From Bacteriovoracaceae bacterium (GTDB lineage Bacteria > Bdellovibrionota > Bacteriovoracia > Bacteriovoracales > Bacteriovoracaceae): a DNA stretch of 35,392 nucleotides. The stretch covers positions 1-35,392 of the forward strand of contig JABGXW010000098.1 of the NCBI GenBank assembly GCA_018675575.1, written 5' to 3'. Both the position numbers and the translations under genes were made by a program. The notes under the pieces are model-generated. The model saw only the letters and a list, made by a program, of their open reading frames with translations, made no database searches and was not told the DNA's origin. Each line of letters starts with the position of its first letter. Positions within the stretch are counted from its first letter, which is position 1. Below, in pieces: positions 1 through 9,248 of this stretch.

Positions 1-1
1 C

Positions 2-952
2 CCCTTAGATTTTGCATATGCGATTCATACTGATGTTGGACACCATTGCGTAGGATCAAAAGTTAATGGAAGAATGGTACCCCTTCGACATACTTTAAAG
101 TCAGGCGATACTGTCGAAATCATAACTTCCAAAACCCAATCACCTTCTAAAGATTGGCTAAACATTGCGAAGTCTTCGAGGGCAAAAACAAAGATTAAAC
201 AATGGCTCTTGAAAATTGAAAGAGAAAGTTCCAAATCAATAGGAAAAGATATACTTGAAAAAGCCTTTAGGGTTTTTGGAACTTCTTTACCTAAAGTCCT
301 TAAGTCTGGAGATTTAAAGAAGGCGTGTCGAAACTTCAATGCGACTAATGAAGATGAACTTTTCATCATGGTTGGATCTGGAAAATTCAATGCTAGGGAA
401 GTTGTAGATGCAATTCCATCAATTAAAAAGGACGATGTTAAAAAAGAAGAAAAAATATCAGAAATAGATTCATATACTCAGAAATTGGCAAAATCAGTAA
501 AGAAGAAATCTCATCGTGATAATGCTGTGATTGTAGATGGTATGGATGACCTAATGGTGAGAATGGCAAGATGCTGTAACCCAATTCCGGGGGACCCCAT
601 CCTGGGTTATATTACTAGGGGACGTGGGATTACAGTTCATCATTCTAGTTGTAATAGGGTCGAAGATGGCGAGCTTGCGAGAACTGTTGATGTTGAGTGG
701 AATAGTGAGTTTTCGTTTAAACATCCAGTAAATGTTCGAGTCATAACTCACGATAAACCAGGAATCCTATCTCTGATTTCTAAGGCCATTACTGGAATAA
801 AAGTCAATATTCGCTCTGCTATTGCAAAATCTCTACCTGATAGAAAAGGGTCATTTATCTTTGAAATTGAAGTGAAAGATTATAGTGAACTCTTGAAAAC
901 AATTTGTACGATAGAAAGCTTAGAGGAAGTTATTTCAGTTACCAGGGTTTAA
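2..952 (+). CDS. rsh: RelA/SpoT-family (p)ppGpp synthetase/hydrolase, C-terminal part (5' end outside window)
   Basis: The reading frame is open from base 2, so the gene begins upstream of the window; an internal ATG at 74 is not the start. The visible part is the regulatory half of a long RSH protein. It opens in the TGS domain (PLDFAYAIHTDVGHH). A helical stretch follows, then the Cys-containing zinc-finger-like/RIS region (MVRMARCCNPIPGDPILGY, with HHSSC after it), and last a C-terminal ACT domain (VRVITHDKPGILSLISKAI). In this family these domains sense ribosome-bound uncharged tRNA and set the balance between making and breaking (p)ppGpp. The catalytic hydrolase and synthetase domains are not in the window, so RelA-type (synthetase only) and bifunctional SpoT/Rel types cannot be told apart. 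Confidence 0.93.
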   Translation, partial: PLDFAYAIHTDVGHHCVGSKVNGRMVPLRHTLKSGDTVEIITSKTQSPSKDWLNIAKSSRAKTKIKQWLLKIERESSKSIGKDILEKAFRVFGTSLPKVLKSGDLKKACRNFNATNEDELFIMVGSGKFNAREVVDAIPSIKKDDVKKEEKISEIDSYTQKLAKSVKKKSHRDNAVIVDGMDDLMVRMARCCNPIPGDPILGYITRGRGITVHHSSCNRVEDGELARTVDVEWNSEFSFKHPVNVRVITHDKPGILSLISKAITGIKVNIRSAIAKSLPDRKGSFIFEIEVKDYSELLKTICTIESLEEVISVTRV

Positions 953-970
953 TAAACTCTTAATTCGATT

Positions 971-1624
971 TTATTCTTGAAGATTTATATCTTTATCCCA
1001 TAAGAGTAAAAATCCATAGGTACGAATTAATTTAAACACTTCTTTGTAAAGGATTTTAATATTTCTCCATTTGTAATAGTTTGTTTGAATGCCGTGAAAA
1101 TAAAACTTATAATCATCCTCATCATTTAATATTTGGCTCATAATGAGCTTAATTCTCATTATATGATAGTCATGAGAAACTATCAGGACATTTTTAAGAG
1201 TCTCCTGCTTTCTTAGATAACGTAGAGTTGAAAGTGAGTTTTCAACAGTATTTCTTGCAAGGTAATCAATTTCAATAAGATTTAAATCTAGATTTAACTT
1301 AATTTTATTATGATTAATTAAGGAGTTTACTGAGTTTTTAGAATAGACACCTGTGATGAAGATATTGTTCTGATTATATTTTTTTGCCATATTAAGGCCA
1401 TGATCAATACGACCTCTGTCTCCAGTAAAAATCACTATAACATCTGGAGATTTTTTAAAGAAAGCAGCCGAAGATGTTTGGCTTTCTCTTTCTGATACAA
1501 CAATGAATAGAAGGCATGAAAAACTATAGAATACAAATAGGAGAGTAAAGATGTAAATAAAATTTTTGAAATACCTTAAGTATCTCGTATCTTGTGTCTC
1601 AAATACATACTTACTACTAAACAT
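971..1624 (-). CDS. YdcF/SanA-like DUF218 membrane-anchored protein
   Basis: A 217-aa protein with one N-terminal membrane segment (about residues 22-44) followed by a DUF218 domain. Family motifs are visible: VIVIFTGDRGRIDHGL at the first strand, IDYLARNTVENS in the middle, and VLIVSHDYHIMR late in the domain. E. coli relatives (YdcF, SanA, ElyC) sit at the inner membrane and affect envelope integrity; their chemistry is poorly defined. An SD-like GAGGC lies about 10 nt before the ATG. The gene is 23 nt behind ridA and probably ends the minus-strand group, running convergently into the RSH gene with only 18 bp between stops. Family assignment is solid, function is not. Confidence 0.8.
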   Translation of the reverse strand: MFSSKYVFETQDTRYLRYFKNFIYIFTLLFVFYSFSCLLFIVVSERESQTSSAAFFKKSPDVIVIFTGDRGRIDHGLNMAKKYNQNNIFITGVYSKNSVNSLINHNKIKLNLDLNLIEIDYLARNTVENSLSTLRYLRKQETLKNVLIVSHDYHIMRIKLIMSQILNDEDDYKFYFHGIQTNYYKWRNIKILYKEVFKLIRTYGFLLLWDKDINLQE

Positions 1625-1647
1625 TTAAAATAATGCCTCGTTAATGT

Positions 1648-2028
1648 TTATACTCTTGAGGCAATAACCTCAATCTCCACCAAAGACTTTTTTGGTAATG
1701 CTGGAACCTGTACACATGACCTCGCAGGATATGGTTCTGAAAAGAATTTTACATATGCTTCATTAACTAATCCAAAATTAGCAAGGTCGGTAATAAAGAT
1801 CGAAGTTTTAATAATATTTTTTCTTGTTAAGTCTTGAGAATTAAGGAGACCGTCAATATTAGACATGATTTGATCAAGCTGATTTTGGAAGTCATCTTTC
1901 ATTGTCATTGTTTTAGGGTCTAATCCAATTTGTCCTGAAAAATAGAATGTACCATCTACTTCTACTCCCTGAGAATATGTGCCGACTGCTTCAGGAGCCA
2001 GATCAGTTTTAATAATGTTCTTGGCCAT
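1648..2028 (-). CDS. ridA: RidA family reactive enamine/imine deaminase
   Basis: The 126-aa length and sequence are typical of RidA (YjgF/YER057c/UK114). The family hydrolyses 2-aminoacrylate and other reactive enamines released by PLP enzymes such as threonine/serine dehydratase. Visible signatures are the N-terminal GTYSQGVEVDGTFYFSGQIG, the catalytic arginine in PYPARSCVQVPALPKKS, and the closing VEIEVIA. The start is supported by AAGGAAA four nt before the ATG. It lies 12 nt downstream of maeB and is probably cotranscribed. Cytosolic trimer by family knowledge. Confidence 0.93.
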   Translation of the reverse strand: MAKNIIKTDLAPEAVGTYSQGVEVDGTFYFSGQIGLDPKTMTMKDDFQNQLDQIMSNIDGLLNSQDLTRKNIIKTSIFITDLANFGLVNEAYVKFFSEPYPARSCVQVPALPKKSLVEIEVIASRV

Positions 2029-2040
2029 GCTATTTCCTTT

Positions 2041-4326
2041 TTATTTAACTGAAAGTAGAGCTGTTAAGGTGCACATATTAACTATTTCGGCTACAGAAGC
2101 AGTTCTTTGAATAATATTAACAGATTCATTAAGCGGAACTAATATAGGTCCAATTGCATCAGCTTCAGAAAGTTGTTGCAGTAATTTATAACTAGAGTTT
2201 GCTGAGTTTAATTCTGGAAAGATTAAAATATCTGTTGGGCCATTTAATTCCGAAAACTCAAACAGGGCATCTAAAATTCTGTGGTTAACAGCAACATCTG
2301 CCTGTAATTCACCCTCAACATTTAATGTGGAGTATTTCGTTTTGGTAATATTTACAGCTCTTTTAACCTTTAGTGCTTGAGGATGAGTATTTGATCCAAA
2401 GTTAGAGAAACTTAAAAAAGCTATATTGGGCTTTTTCTTCATTAGCCGTTTGTATAGATTTGAGGTTGCATTAGCAATATCAGCTAAATCTTCTGCACAT
2501 GGATCAATCTGAGCTGTACAATCAGCAAGAAAAAGAACTCTTGATTTAAAAATAAGAACAAAGATTCCTGCCGCTTTACTTTTCTGTTCAGTTCCAATGA
2601 CATTAATTATAGGGACAAGACAATTGGGATAACTCAAGGTCGGTCCCGCAATAAATGCATCAGCCAGACCATTTGAAACCATCTTAGAGCCGAAATAAGT
2701 CTCTTGTGCCATTAAATCTTCAGCATGATAAATAGATACACCTGAACGCTGTTTTTCTTCACAATACTCACGTGAGAAGTTTTTGAAGTTTTTAGAATTT
2801 TCAGGAGTAATAACTTCCAGTTTCTTGAGGTGTTCTAGTCCTAGCTTTTCCATTTTCTTATGAATGATTTCTTTATCGCCTAGGAGAATGGGGTCAATTT
2901 TATTATCTTCAATGAGGTAATTAACCGCAGATAAAATCCGCGCATTAGATCCTTCTGCAAAAACCATTTTAATCTTACGTTTAGACTTTTTAACATGTGA
3001 TGAGAGTCTATTTCTTAAATTTTTAATAAAAGCGGCAGAAGTTCCTAACCGGTTCTCCAAATCATTAGCGTAGGCAGTAAGATCTTTAATCTGTATCTGA
3101 GCTACTCCCGAATCCATGGCAGCTTTTGCTACGGCAGGCGTGACATGAGTAAGAACTCTTGTATCGAAAGGCTTAGGGATAATATACTGAGGGCCAAAAG
3201 AGAAATCTTGATTATCATAGGCGAGTTTTACTTCTTCAGGAACCTCTTCTTTAGCAAGGTCCGCAAGAGCATAAACAGCGGCTAATTTCATTTCAGTATT
3301 GATACTGATTGCCCGAACATCCAAGGCCCCTCTAAAGATAAAGGGGAATCCTAAAACATTATTTACCTGGTTTGGAAAATCAGAGCGTCCTGTTGCCATT
3401 ATTGCGTCGTTTCTAATTTCAGCAACTTCATGGGGATAAATTTCCGGTTCAGGGTTTGCCATTGCGAAGATAATTGGTTTCTTCGCCATTGATTCAACCA
3501 TCTCTTGAGATAGTATTCCTCTTGCAGAGCATCCGATAAACACATCTGCTTTTATCATGGCATCGCCTAAGGTGCGAAGTTTTGTATCATTAGCAAAACG
3601 TTCTTTATATACATTCATTCCAGCTTCTCTGCCTTTATAAATGACACCTTTTGAATCACACATGATGAGGTTTTTTCTTTTTACGCCAAGATCTAAAAAT
3701 AATTGTGCACAAGCTATTGCTGCTGCCCCAGCTCCACTGTAGACAACTTTAACATCTTTGATTTTTTTCTGAGTAATAATGAGGGCATTGATGAAACCTG
3801 CCGACGCTATGATAGCTGTTCCGTGTTGATCGTCATGGAAGACAGGAATATTCATGGCCTTTACAAGTCTTTGTTCGATCTCAAAACATTCTGGAGCTTT
3901 TATATCTTCCAAATTAATGCCGCCAAAAGTTGGTTCAAGTGCTTTGACGACATTTACAAATTCATCGATAGTGTCATGTTTGACTTCAATGTCAAAAACA
4001 TCAATGTCCGCGAACTTCTTAAAAAGTATTCCTTTACCTTCCATGACGGGCTTACTAGCTAGTGGTCCAATATTTCCTAATCCTAAAACAGCGGATCCAT
4101 TACTGATAACTCCAACAAGATTTCCCTTGGCAGTATATTTAAAGACGTCACTGGGCTTCTTTGCAATTTCTAAACAAGGAGCTGCAACCCCTGGACTGTA
4201 CGCCTTAGATAAATCATTACTGGTGAGAGTTGGTTTTGTGGAAATAACTTCTATTTTTCCAGGTCTTCCTTCAGCATGATATTCAAGGGCTTGTTTATTA
4301 ATTAAATCATCGTTTTTTTCTGTCAC
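2041..4326 (-). CDS. maeB: NADP-dependent malic enzyme with C-terminal phosphotransacetylase-like domain
   Basis: Oxidatively decarboxylates malate to pyruvate with NADP+ reduction. Residues about 1-425 are the malic enzyme: AYSPGVAAP (catalytic Tyr), [18 protein letters not shown] (catalytic Lys region), [14 protein letters not shown] (metal acidic pair), FHDDQHGTA (metal Asp), then the Rossmann motif [15 protein letters not shown]. Residues about 430-760 are the PTA_PTB-like domain ([13 protein letters not shown] onward), which in MaeB proteins is regulatory, binding acetyl-CoA, rather than a working transacetylase. I place the start at the GTG at 4326, because AAGGA is 6 nt before it; the upstream in-frame TTG at 4332 would leave one nt. 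Full length for the family. It is 81 nt behind the symporter gene and 12 nt before ridA. Confidence 0.95.
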   Translation of the reverse strand: MTEKNDDLINKQALEYHAEGRPGKIEVISTKPTLTSNDLSKAYSPGVAAPCLEIAKKPSDVFKYTAKGNLVGVISNGSAVLGLGNIGPLASKPVMEGKGILFKKFADIDVFDIEVKHDTIDEFVNVVKALEPTFGGINLEDIKAPECFEIEQRLVKAMNIPVFHDDQHGTAIIASAGFINALIITQKKIKDVKVVYSGAGAAAIACAQLFLDLGVKRKNLIMCDSKGVIYKGREAGMNVYKERFANDTKLRTLGDAMIKADVFIGCSARGILSQEMVESMAKKPIIFAMANPEPEIYPHEVAEIRNDAIMATGRSDFPNQVNNVLGFPFIFRGALDVRAISINTEMKLAAVYALADLAKEEVPEEVKLAYDNQDFSFGPQYIIPKPFDTRVLTHVTPAVAKAAMDSGVAQIQIKDLTAYANDLENRLGTSAAFIKNLRNRLSSHVKKSKRKIKMVFAEGSNARILSAVNYLIEDNKIDPILLGDKEIIHKKMEKLGLEHLKKLEVITPENSKNFKNFSREYCEEKQRSGVSIYHAEDLMAQETYFGSKMVSNGLADAFIAGPTLSYPNCLVPIINVIGTEQKSKAAGIFVLIFKSRVLFLADCTAQIDPCAEDLADIANATSNLYKRLMKKKPNIAFLSFSNFGSNTHPQALKVKRAVNITKTKYSTLNVEGELQADVAVNHRILDALFEFSELNGPTDILIFPELNSANSSYKLLQQLSEADAIGPILVPLNESVNIIQRTASVAEIVNMCTLTALLSVK

Positions 4327-4413
4327 AACCAATCCTTATGTGCGCAATCTTAAAATATAAATAATAAGAGTAAGGCAATCGCGTCCATGTGACTATTCGA
4401 AATGATTAAAATT

Positions 4414-5865
4414 TTAGTCTTGCGCTTTGAGTCTTAAGCAGTGGATGATGATTCTTTCTAGCAGAGGATATATGGCAAGGCCTAGTGAAGTGGCGAAAAT
4501 ACCTGCGTAGAGCTCATCTACATTGTTCCAAAATCCTGAATGAGGCGCGTTACGCCAATAAGAAGTAAAAATAACACCTAGAAGTGACGCGAAAACAAAT
4601 TGGTTATCTTTGATTTTATTGGGGAATATGTAACCAATTAGAACTGGTAATAGGAGACAGGCGGCCGAGTAAGAGCCTAAGGTTTTCCAGACAGTTTTAA
4701 TATTTCCTTTAAATAATACGGCCATGACCACAGCTATTAATCCTACGGTGCTTATTCCAATATGATGTAAAATGACTTTTCCTTTATATTTTTTGGGAAC
4801 AAGATCGTAACTTAATGTAGTTCCAGCTAGGAAAAGGTATGAGTCTAGAGTTGAAAGTATGGTTGCCAGGATACCTGCAAGAACGAATCCTCTTACTCCG
4901 CTAGGGAGTAATTGAATAGCATAGATGAGATAGGCTCCTGAAGGCTCAGCCTCTGGAATAACAGCTTTGGCATACATAGCACCAAAAGTTGTACATATAT
5001 CAAAACACAACCAAATTACAGTGGAGGTTAAGATTCCTTTTTTCGCAACCTCGGGTGAGGTTGCCGCAAATACTCTTTGGTAAAAGTTTGGATCAACTAA
5101 AGTTGAAAGAGCAATAAATCCCCAAACCAAAGTTGTGCCTATGGTTTCACCGCCGGTTAATTGGAAATATCTCTCAGGGAGATTTTCTTGGAGGAAAGTC
5201 AGTCCTCCAAAATTAGATATGGACAAAATGAGTATAAGAAAAACACCCGCACACATGACAAAAAATTGGATGAGATCAGAGAAAACAACAGCACGAAATC
5301 CTCCATAAAGAGAATAGCAGATGACTACGATGACCCCAACGAGCATATTGAGCCAGAGTACTCCACCAAATAATAACTGTAGAAATATTCCGAGGCTAAT
5401 AACATAGGCTATGGGGAGAACGTTGAAGAAGTTAAAGATGGCCGAGAGAAATGAAGATTTTGGACCAAACATTTTTCCAATAAGGTTAGGAAGAGTGACG
5501 GCTTGATATTTGGATACTTTGTTGACAATGAAAATTGCAAAAATAATATAGGAAATATACCAAAAGACTCCTTGTGTAACAAAATTGAAAATGCCTTTTG
5601 TAAAAGAAATTTCGGTAACTCCAAAAATTCCTCCATACCAGGTTGCAACTAATGTGGCAGTAAAGAGGGGAAGTGTTAATTTTCTCCCCATTAATAACAA
5701 ATCTAGAAATGATTCATCTTCAGTTGCAGCATTGTTTTTCTTTTTATACTGGCCATAAAAAACTGCGGTAAAGGTAATCAGCAATATAAGCGTAAAAATA
5801 ATCCAATCGAGAGGAGTGATAAGGTGGGCCAAGTGAATCGTTTGTGAAAATTGAGATTGATTCAT
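4414..5865 (-). CDS. Na+:solute symporter, probable thiamine (or precursor) transporter, ThiV-like
   Basis: A 483-aa integral membrane protein of the SSS (PanF/PutP) family with about 13 hydrophobic segments. SSS features include SLYGGFRAVVFSDLIQFFVM, the conserved region after the core repeat, and DPNFYQRVFAA. The substrate clue is the leader: a TPP riboswitch ends in this gene's SD. An SSS symporter under a THI element fits the ThiV type described by comparative genomics as a thiamine or HMP transporter, so thiamine-related import is inferred from regulation and not from binding residues. Start: AAGGAG five nt before the ATG. A pantothenate or other solute remains possible. Confidence 0.8.
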   Translation of the reverse strand: MNQSQFSQTIHLAHLITPLDWIIFTLILLITFTAVFYGQYKKKNNAATEDESFLDLLLMGRKLTLPLFTATLVATWYGGIFGVTEISFTKGIFNFVTQGVFWYISYIIFAIFIVNKVSKYQAVTLPNLIGKMFGPKSSFLSAIFNFFNVLPIAYVISLGIFLQLLFGGVLWLNMLVGVIVVICYSLYGGFRAVVFSDLIQFFVMCAGVFLILILSISNFGGLTFLQENLPERYFQLTGGETIGTTLVWGFIALSTLVDPNFYQRVFAATSPEVAKKGILTSTVIWLCFDICTTFGAMYAKAVIPEAEPSGAYLIYAIQLLPSGVRGFVLAGILATILSTLDSYLFLAGTTLSYDLVPKKYKGKVILHHIGISTVGLIAVVMAVLFKGNIKTVWKTLGSYSAACLLLPVLIGYIFPNKIKDNQFVFASLLGVIFTSYWRNAPHSGFWNNVDELYAGIFATSLGLAIYPLLERIIIHCLRLKAQD

Positions 5866-5869
5866 GGTG

Positions 5870-5957
5870 CTCCTTACGTCAGTGTGAACTGCATCAAGTT
5901 AAAAGGGTCGCATATCTATCACATGCCTCTCAGCCATTTTAAATGACTCCCCTGTTC
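5870..5957 (-). promoter_or_regulatory. TPP (THI-box) riboswitch
   Basis: Read on the minus strand, the leader contains the conserved TPP aptamer blocks in order: AGGGGAGTC (P2 side), a short CATTT/AAATG P3 hairpin, GGCTGAGAGG (the invariant CTGAGA), an optional GCAT/ATGC hairpin, GACCCTTTTAACTTGATG (the ACCCTT...AACCTGAT block), a CAGT/ACTG P5 hairpin, and ACGTAAGGAG (the GCGTAGGGA block). The last block contains AAGGAG, which is also the symporter's SD. Upstream TTCACGG can pair, with one mismatch, with CCATGAA over the start codon. Control by hiding the ribosome site is therefore likely: TPP bound, no import. Confidence 0.88.
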
Positions 5958-5996
5958 CGTGAATTAATCTATATTTTTCCTTTTTGAATGTAAAGA

Positions 5997-6395
5997 TTAG
6001 AGTCCAAGTCCAGATCCAAAAACTTCTGATAATTCAATTTCATATCCGTTTGGATCTATTATGTAGATTGATCTTGCCTTTCCATATTCGACATATCCTC
6101 CATATTCATATGGAATATTATTGTCTTTGATATAGTCTAAGGCCATATCAAAATTTTGAATGTGAATTCCTAGATGATTCACATATCCTTTATCACTTGT
6201 AGCTACAGGGTCTACGCTTTCATATATTGCAAGGTAAAGTTTTCCGGGAATTCCCATAATCTTATACTCGTTCCCCATTGCTGACTTACTTTCTTCTAGT
6301 ACTTCAAATCCTAAATGGTGCATATAAAAAGAGACTGTCTCATCAAAATTTTTAACATTCATATTAACATGATCAAATCCGGTTGCTTTTAACAT
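5997..6395 (-). CDS. VOC-fold (glyoxalase/bleomycin-resistance family) protein
   Basis: A 132-aa single-module vicinal-oxygen-chelate protein (two beta-alpha-beta-beta-beta units). Likely metal ligands are His9 (GFDHVNMNV), the His in YVNHLGIHI, and the Glu in NGYEIELSEV. DPNGYEIEL is the usual C-terminal signature of dioxygenase/glyoxalase-type members. I start at the ATG at 6395 because GGAA lies six nt before it; an in-frame TTG at 6416 lies upstream of that site. The substrate is unknown. It is divergent from oxyR across a 127-bp promoter region with an OxyR-like palindrome, so a role in oxidative or electrophile stress is plausible but inferred. Confidence 0.82.
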   Translation of the reverse strand: MLKATGFDHVNMNVKNFDETVSFYMHHLGFEVLEESKSAMGNEYKIMGIPGKLYLAIYESVDPVATSDKGYVNHLGIHIQNFDMALDYIKDNNIPYEYGGYVEYGKARSIYIIDPNGYEIELSEVFGSGLGL

Positions 6396-6493
6396 TTTAG
6401 TTTCCTTGTTTTGCAAGCTGTAATTAACTTGTTTTCTATAGACTTATATTCGACGACATGGCTACATTTGTAAATTCTATTGACTATATGATA

Positions 6494-6512
6494 TGATAGA
6501 TTTTTTCTATCA
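6494..6512. promoter_or_regulatory. Candidate OxyR operator (TGATAG-N7-CTATCA palindrome)
   Basis: A perfect 6-bp inverted repeat with a 7-nt spacer, ATAG...CTAT at its core. The OxyR unit in enterics is ATAG-N7-CTAT, so spacing and ends fit one of the two units of a full site. Extra CTAT copies occur at 6477-6480 and 6484-6487. It ends about 10 bp before the oxyR start, where binding would block oxyR transcription or translation (autoregulation). No binding data; the fit is by eye. Confidence 0.5.
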
Positions 6513-6522
6513 CGGGGGCGAG

Positions 6523-7470
6523 ATGACAATTACGCAAATGAAGTATGTTTTAGCAGTTGATGAATATAGGCATTTTAAAAGGGCTTCAATAGCTTGTCAT
6601 ATTTCACAACCTACCCTGAGTATGCAAATACAAAAGCTGGAAGATTCTCTTGGAATAATTATATTTGACCGTTCAAAATCCCCAACCTTACGCACAAGGG
6701 AAGGTGAAATTTTTATTAAGCAGGCCCGTGTTGTTGTTAATGAGTATAGAAAAATAGATGCTCTATTAAAAGAAGGAAACCAGAAATTATCAGGCGAGTT
6801 TAAATTAGCAGTAATTCCAACATTAGCCCCTTTCTTAATTCCTTTATTTGCAAGTAAATTCAACTCAAAATATCCCAAAGTTAAATTGATTATTGAAGAA
6901 AGGAAAACAGAAGAGATTATAGACCTTCTCGCTAGCGACCTGATAGATGCTGGATTATTAGTTACTCCGCTAAAAAATGATAAAATAATAGAAAGAACAT
7001 TATATTTCGAGCCATTTTCAATCTATACTTCTGCAGAAACGATCTATTTTAAAAAGAAGAAAATAAGAGAGTCCTCACTTAGCATGGATAATATTTGGCT
7101 TTTAAATAAAGGAAATTGTTTTAGAGATCAAGTCTTAAACCTTTGCCAATACAAAGAAAAAAAAGACTCTGAAAACGCTAATCTCGTTTTTCAGTCTGGA
7201 AGTTTAGAGACTTTAAAGAATATGGTTGATCTCAGTGGGGGGTATACTATATTGCCACAAATGATGCTTAATAAATTATCGATAAAAGATAAAAAAAAGG
7301 TGAGGGAGTTTGAAGAACCATGTCCTATTCGAGAAGTTTCTCTTGTACATAGTAGAATATTCTTAAAAGAAAAAATTATTGATGCGCTTGAAAAAGAAAT
7401 TTTACAAAAAATCCCTCCTGAACTCCAAACATTTAAGAAAAAATCGCATGAGCTTGTTGACGTTTTTTAA
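6523..7470 (+). CDS. oxyR: LysR-family peroxide sensor OxyR
   Basis: A 315-aa LysR-type transcription factor. Residues 1-60 form the winged helix-turn-helix (EYRHFKRASIACHISQPTL). About 90-300 is the effector domain, with IPTLAPFLIPLF at its first strand. Counted from this start, the redox cysteines fall at 199 and 208 (KGNCFRDQVLNLC), the same numbers and spacing as the peroxide-sensing disulfide of E. coli OxyR; SLETLKNMVDLSGGYTILP then matches the OxyR stretch after them. That agreement, plus the purine-rich GGGGGCGAG before it, favours the ATG at 6523 over the in-frame ATG at 6493. It should switch on peroxide defences when oxidised. No catalase or peroxiredoxin gene lies in the window; the divergent VOC gene is a candidate target. 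Confidence 0.93.
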   Translation: MTITQMKYVLAVDEYRHFKRASIACHISQPTLSMQIQKLEDSLGIIIFDRSKSPTLRTREGEIFIKQARVVVNEYRKIDALLKEGNQKLSGEFKLAVIPTLAPFLIPLFASKFNSKYPKVKLIIEERKTEEIIDLLASDLIDAGLLVTPLKNDKIIERTLYFEPFSIYTSAETIYFKKKKIRESSLSMDNIWLLNKGNCFRDQVLNLCQYKEKKDSENANLVFQSGSLETLKNMVDLSGGYTILPQMMLNKLSIKDKKKVREFEEPCPIREVSLVHSRIFLKEKIIDALEKEILQKIPPELQTFKKKSHELVDVF

Positions 7471-7706
7471 ATACTGAAGACAAAAAGACACTAGTGCCAT
7501 AATGGCCGTTCCCTTGAAGCTGTTGTTTTATGACGGATCCCCTTTATCCTCAGGGGGTTAGCCATTTCCTTCGAGTTTTTAAATATGTCAGTTTATATTA
7601 TGTTTTTTAGCAACACGATTATATCTTTTTCGTTCTATAATGCTCCTGCCTTCTACTTGACCCAGGAAAGGGATTAGATAAGCAACAAAGAACAACGGGA
7701 GATCTC
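7471..7706. other. Non-coding stretch upstream of the secreted protease gene
   Basis: No gene seen in 236 bp. A small hairpin (CCCCT at 7539-7543 with AGGGG at 7552-7556) has no T-run, so it is a poor terminator for oxyR. A TATAAT at 7636-7641 could be the -10 box of the protease promoter, but I see no good -35 box at the right distance. Confidence 0.35.
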
Positions 7707-9248
7707 ATGATGAGAACACAAAGAGGCGAAACAGATTATAGCAATCCATTTTATTTTACTAACCTAATTCTAATTTCATTTACTTTGATTCTTTCTGGAT
7801 GTGGTGAGCGACTGACTGAAAATCAAGGTTTAGGTGTTGTAAAATCATCTATCATTGTAGGCAGCCTAGACTGGAAAGAAATTACTTCACTATCAATCAC
7901 TTCTCAAATTCGACAACATTCAGCTCCTGTCGGTGACGTGAACTTACCCGCAATGGGATCGAGGTGTACGGGGTTTTTAATATCGAAAGATGTTTTTATG
8001 ACCAATCATCATTGTATACCTTCTGCCAGTTATGCCAACGGTGTGACGGTGATTTTTAATCATCTTTCTAATATTCCAAAGAGAAGTCAAAAGAAATATG
8101 ACTGTAGTACTTTTATTGGGAATGATAAGAAGTTAGACTTTGCACTCTTAAAATGTGCCGGGGATCCCGGTGAGAAATATAGTTTTGTAAACTTATCAGA
8201 GGAACCAGCTCAAAAAAATGATAGTATCTATATTGTACAACAAAACTGTGACTATTATAGTGTGAGAGGATGCGACTTCTCTAAAAAATACTCCAAAGGA
8301 TCTATTACAGATGTAAAAAATGAGTATACCCATAATGGAGATACGCTTGGAGGTTCATCAGGAAGTCCTGTCTTTAGTGTAACGACAAATGAAGTTATTG
8401 GGATTCATCATGCAGGTTATGGAAATAATGGATATGGAAGGGGTGTTGAAAACTATGCCGTTCCTATGCATAAAATCGTAAATAAAATCTATGAAAACTT
8501 TCCTACTGTTGATATAGGAGAAGGGGATTCTTATGGTGGTGGTTCTAATACGGGAGGGGGATCAACTCCAACAACAAGCTATGAACCGAATAATTCATAT
8601 GGAGCTGCAGCAGTGGTGACAATACCTTTTTCAAGGCCTTTAGAAATCACAACATCAATAGATACGGATTACTTTAAATTTTATCTTCCATCTCAGGGAA
8701 AAATTTCTGTAAATGTTTCATTCAAACATAATGATGGAGATATAGACGTCAAGCTTATGAATGGAAGTAAGAATGTGGTCAGTAAATCTGAATCGGCTAC
8801 AAGTAATGAATCATTATTATATACCGTTACAAAGTCTGGAATCTATTATGTCAAAGTTTTCGGGTACAGAGGTGCAAAAGCTAAGTATAAAATAGATGTT
8901 AATTTTGAAAAAGTTGTCACTGATAATGAGCCAAATGATAGTTTTAAAAAAGCATCAAAAGTTTTCTTGCCGGTATCATTAAAAAAGGTCATTAGTACAA
9001 GTAAAGATTATGATTTTTATACCTTCTCTATTTCTCAAACAGCTAAGGTTTCAGCAAGCCTAACGTTTTCCCACTCAAAAGGCGACTTAGATCTTTACCT
9101 TGTAAATAGTAGTGAGCAGGTTATAGATAAATCAACTAGTGTTAAAAGTACCGAATCATTGAGTCGTACTCTGAGTTCAGGCAAGTATTATGTTGTCGTC
9201 TTGGGTTATAAGGGCGCGACAGGATCTTATGCACTAGATTTAAAATAA
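7707..9248 (+). CDS. Trypsin-like (S1) serine protease lipoprotein with two C-terminal PPC domains
   Basis: A 513-aa exported protein. The N-terminal hydrophobic segment ends in a lipobox (LILSGC, Cys32), so it should be lipid-anchored. The protease domain (about 50-265) shows the catalytic triad: His in FMTNHHC, Asp in KKLDFALLKC, Ser in GGSSGSPVFS. A Gly/Ser/Thr-rich linker follows (about 272-290), then two pre-peptidase C-terminal (PPC) domains of about 105 residues, beginning EPNNSYGAA and EPNDSFKKA and ending YKIDVNF and YALDLK. PPC domains are common on secreted proteases. GGGAG lies five nt before the first of two tandem ATGs (7707 and 7710). A degradative role, for example in prey breakdown, is inference. 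The stop codon directly abuts the stop of the convergent hydrolase gene. Confidence 0.88.
   Translation: MMRTQRGETDYSNPFYFTNLILISFTLILSGCGERLTENQGLGVVKSSIIVGSLDWKEITSLSITSQIRQHSAPVGDVNLPAMGSRCTGFLISKDVFMTNHHCIPSASYANGVTVIFNHLSNIPKRSQKKYDCSTFIGNDKKLDFALLKCAGDPGEKYSFVNLSEEPAQKNDSIYIVQQNCDYYSVRGCDFSKKYSKGSITDVKNEYTHNGDTLGGSSGSPVFSVTTNEVIGIHHAGYGNNGYGRGVENYAVPMHKIVNKIYENFPTVDIGEGDSYGGGSNTGGGSTPTTSYEPNNSYGAAAVVTIPFSRPLEITTSIDTDYFKFYLPSQGKISVNVSFKHNDGDIDVKLMNGSKNVVSKSESATSNESLLYTVTKSGIYYVKVFGYRGAKAKYKIDVNFEKVVTDNEPNDSFKKASKVFLPVSLKKVISTSKDYDFYTFSISQTAKVSASLTFSHSKGDLDLYLVNSSEQVIDKSTSVKSTESLSRTLSSGKYYVVVLGYKGATGSYALDLK

Noticed and set aside
7539-7556. CCCCT/AGGGG hairpin as oxyR terminator or riboswitch
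   Set aside because: The stem is only five pairs, no T-run follows, and no conserved riboswitch block is present.
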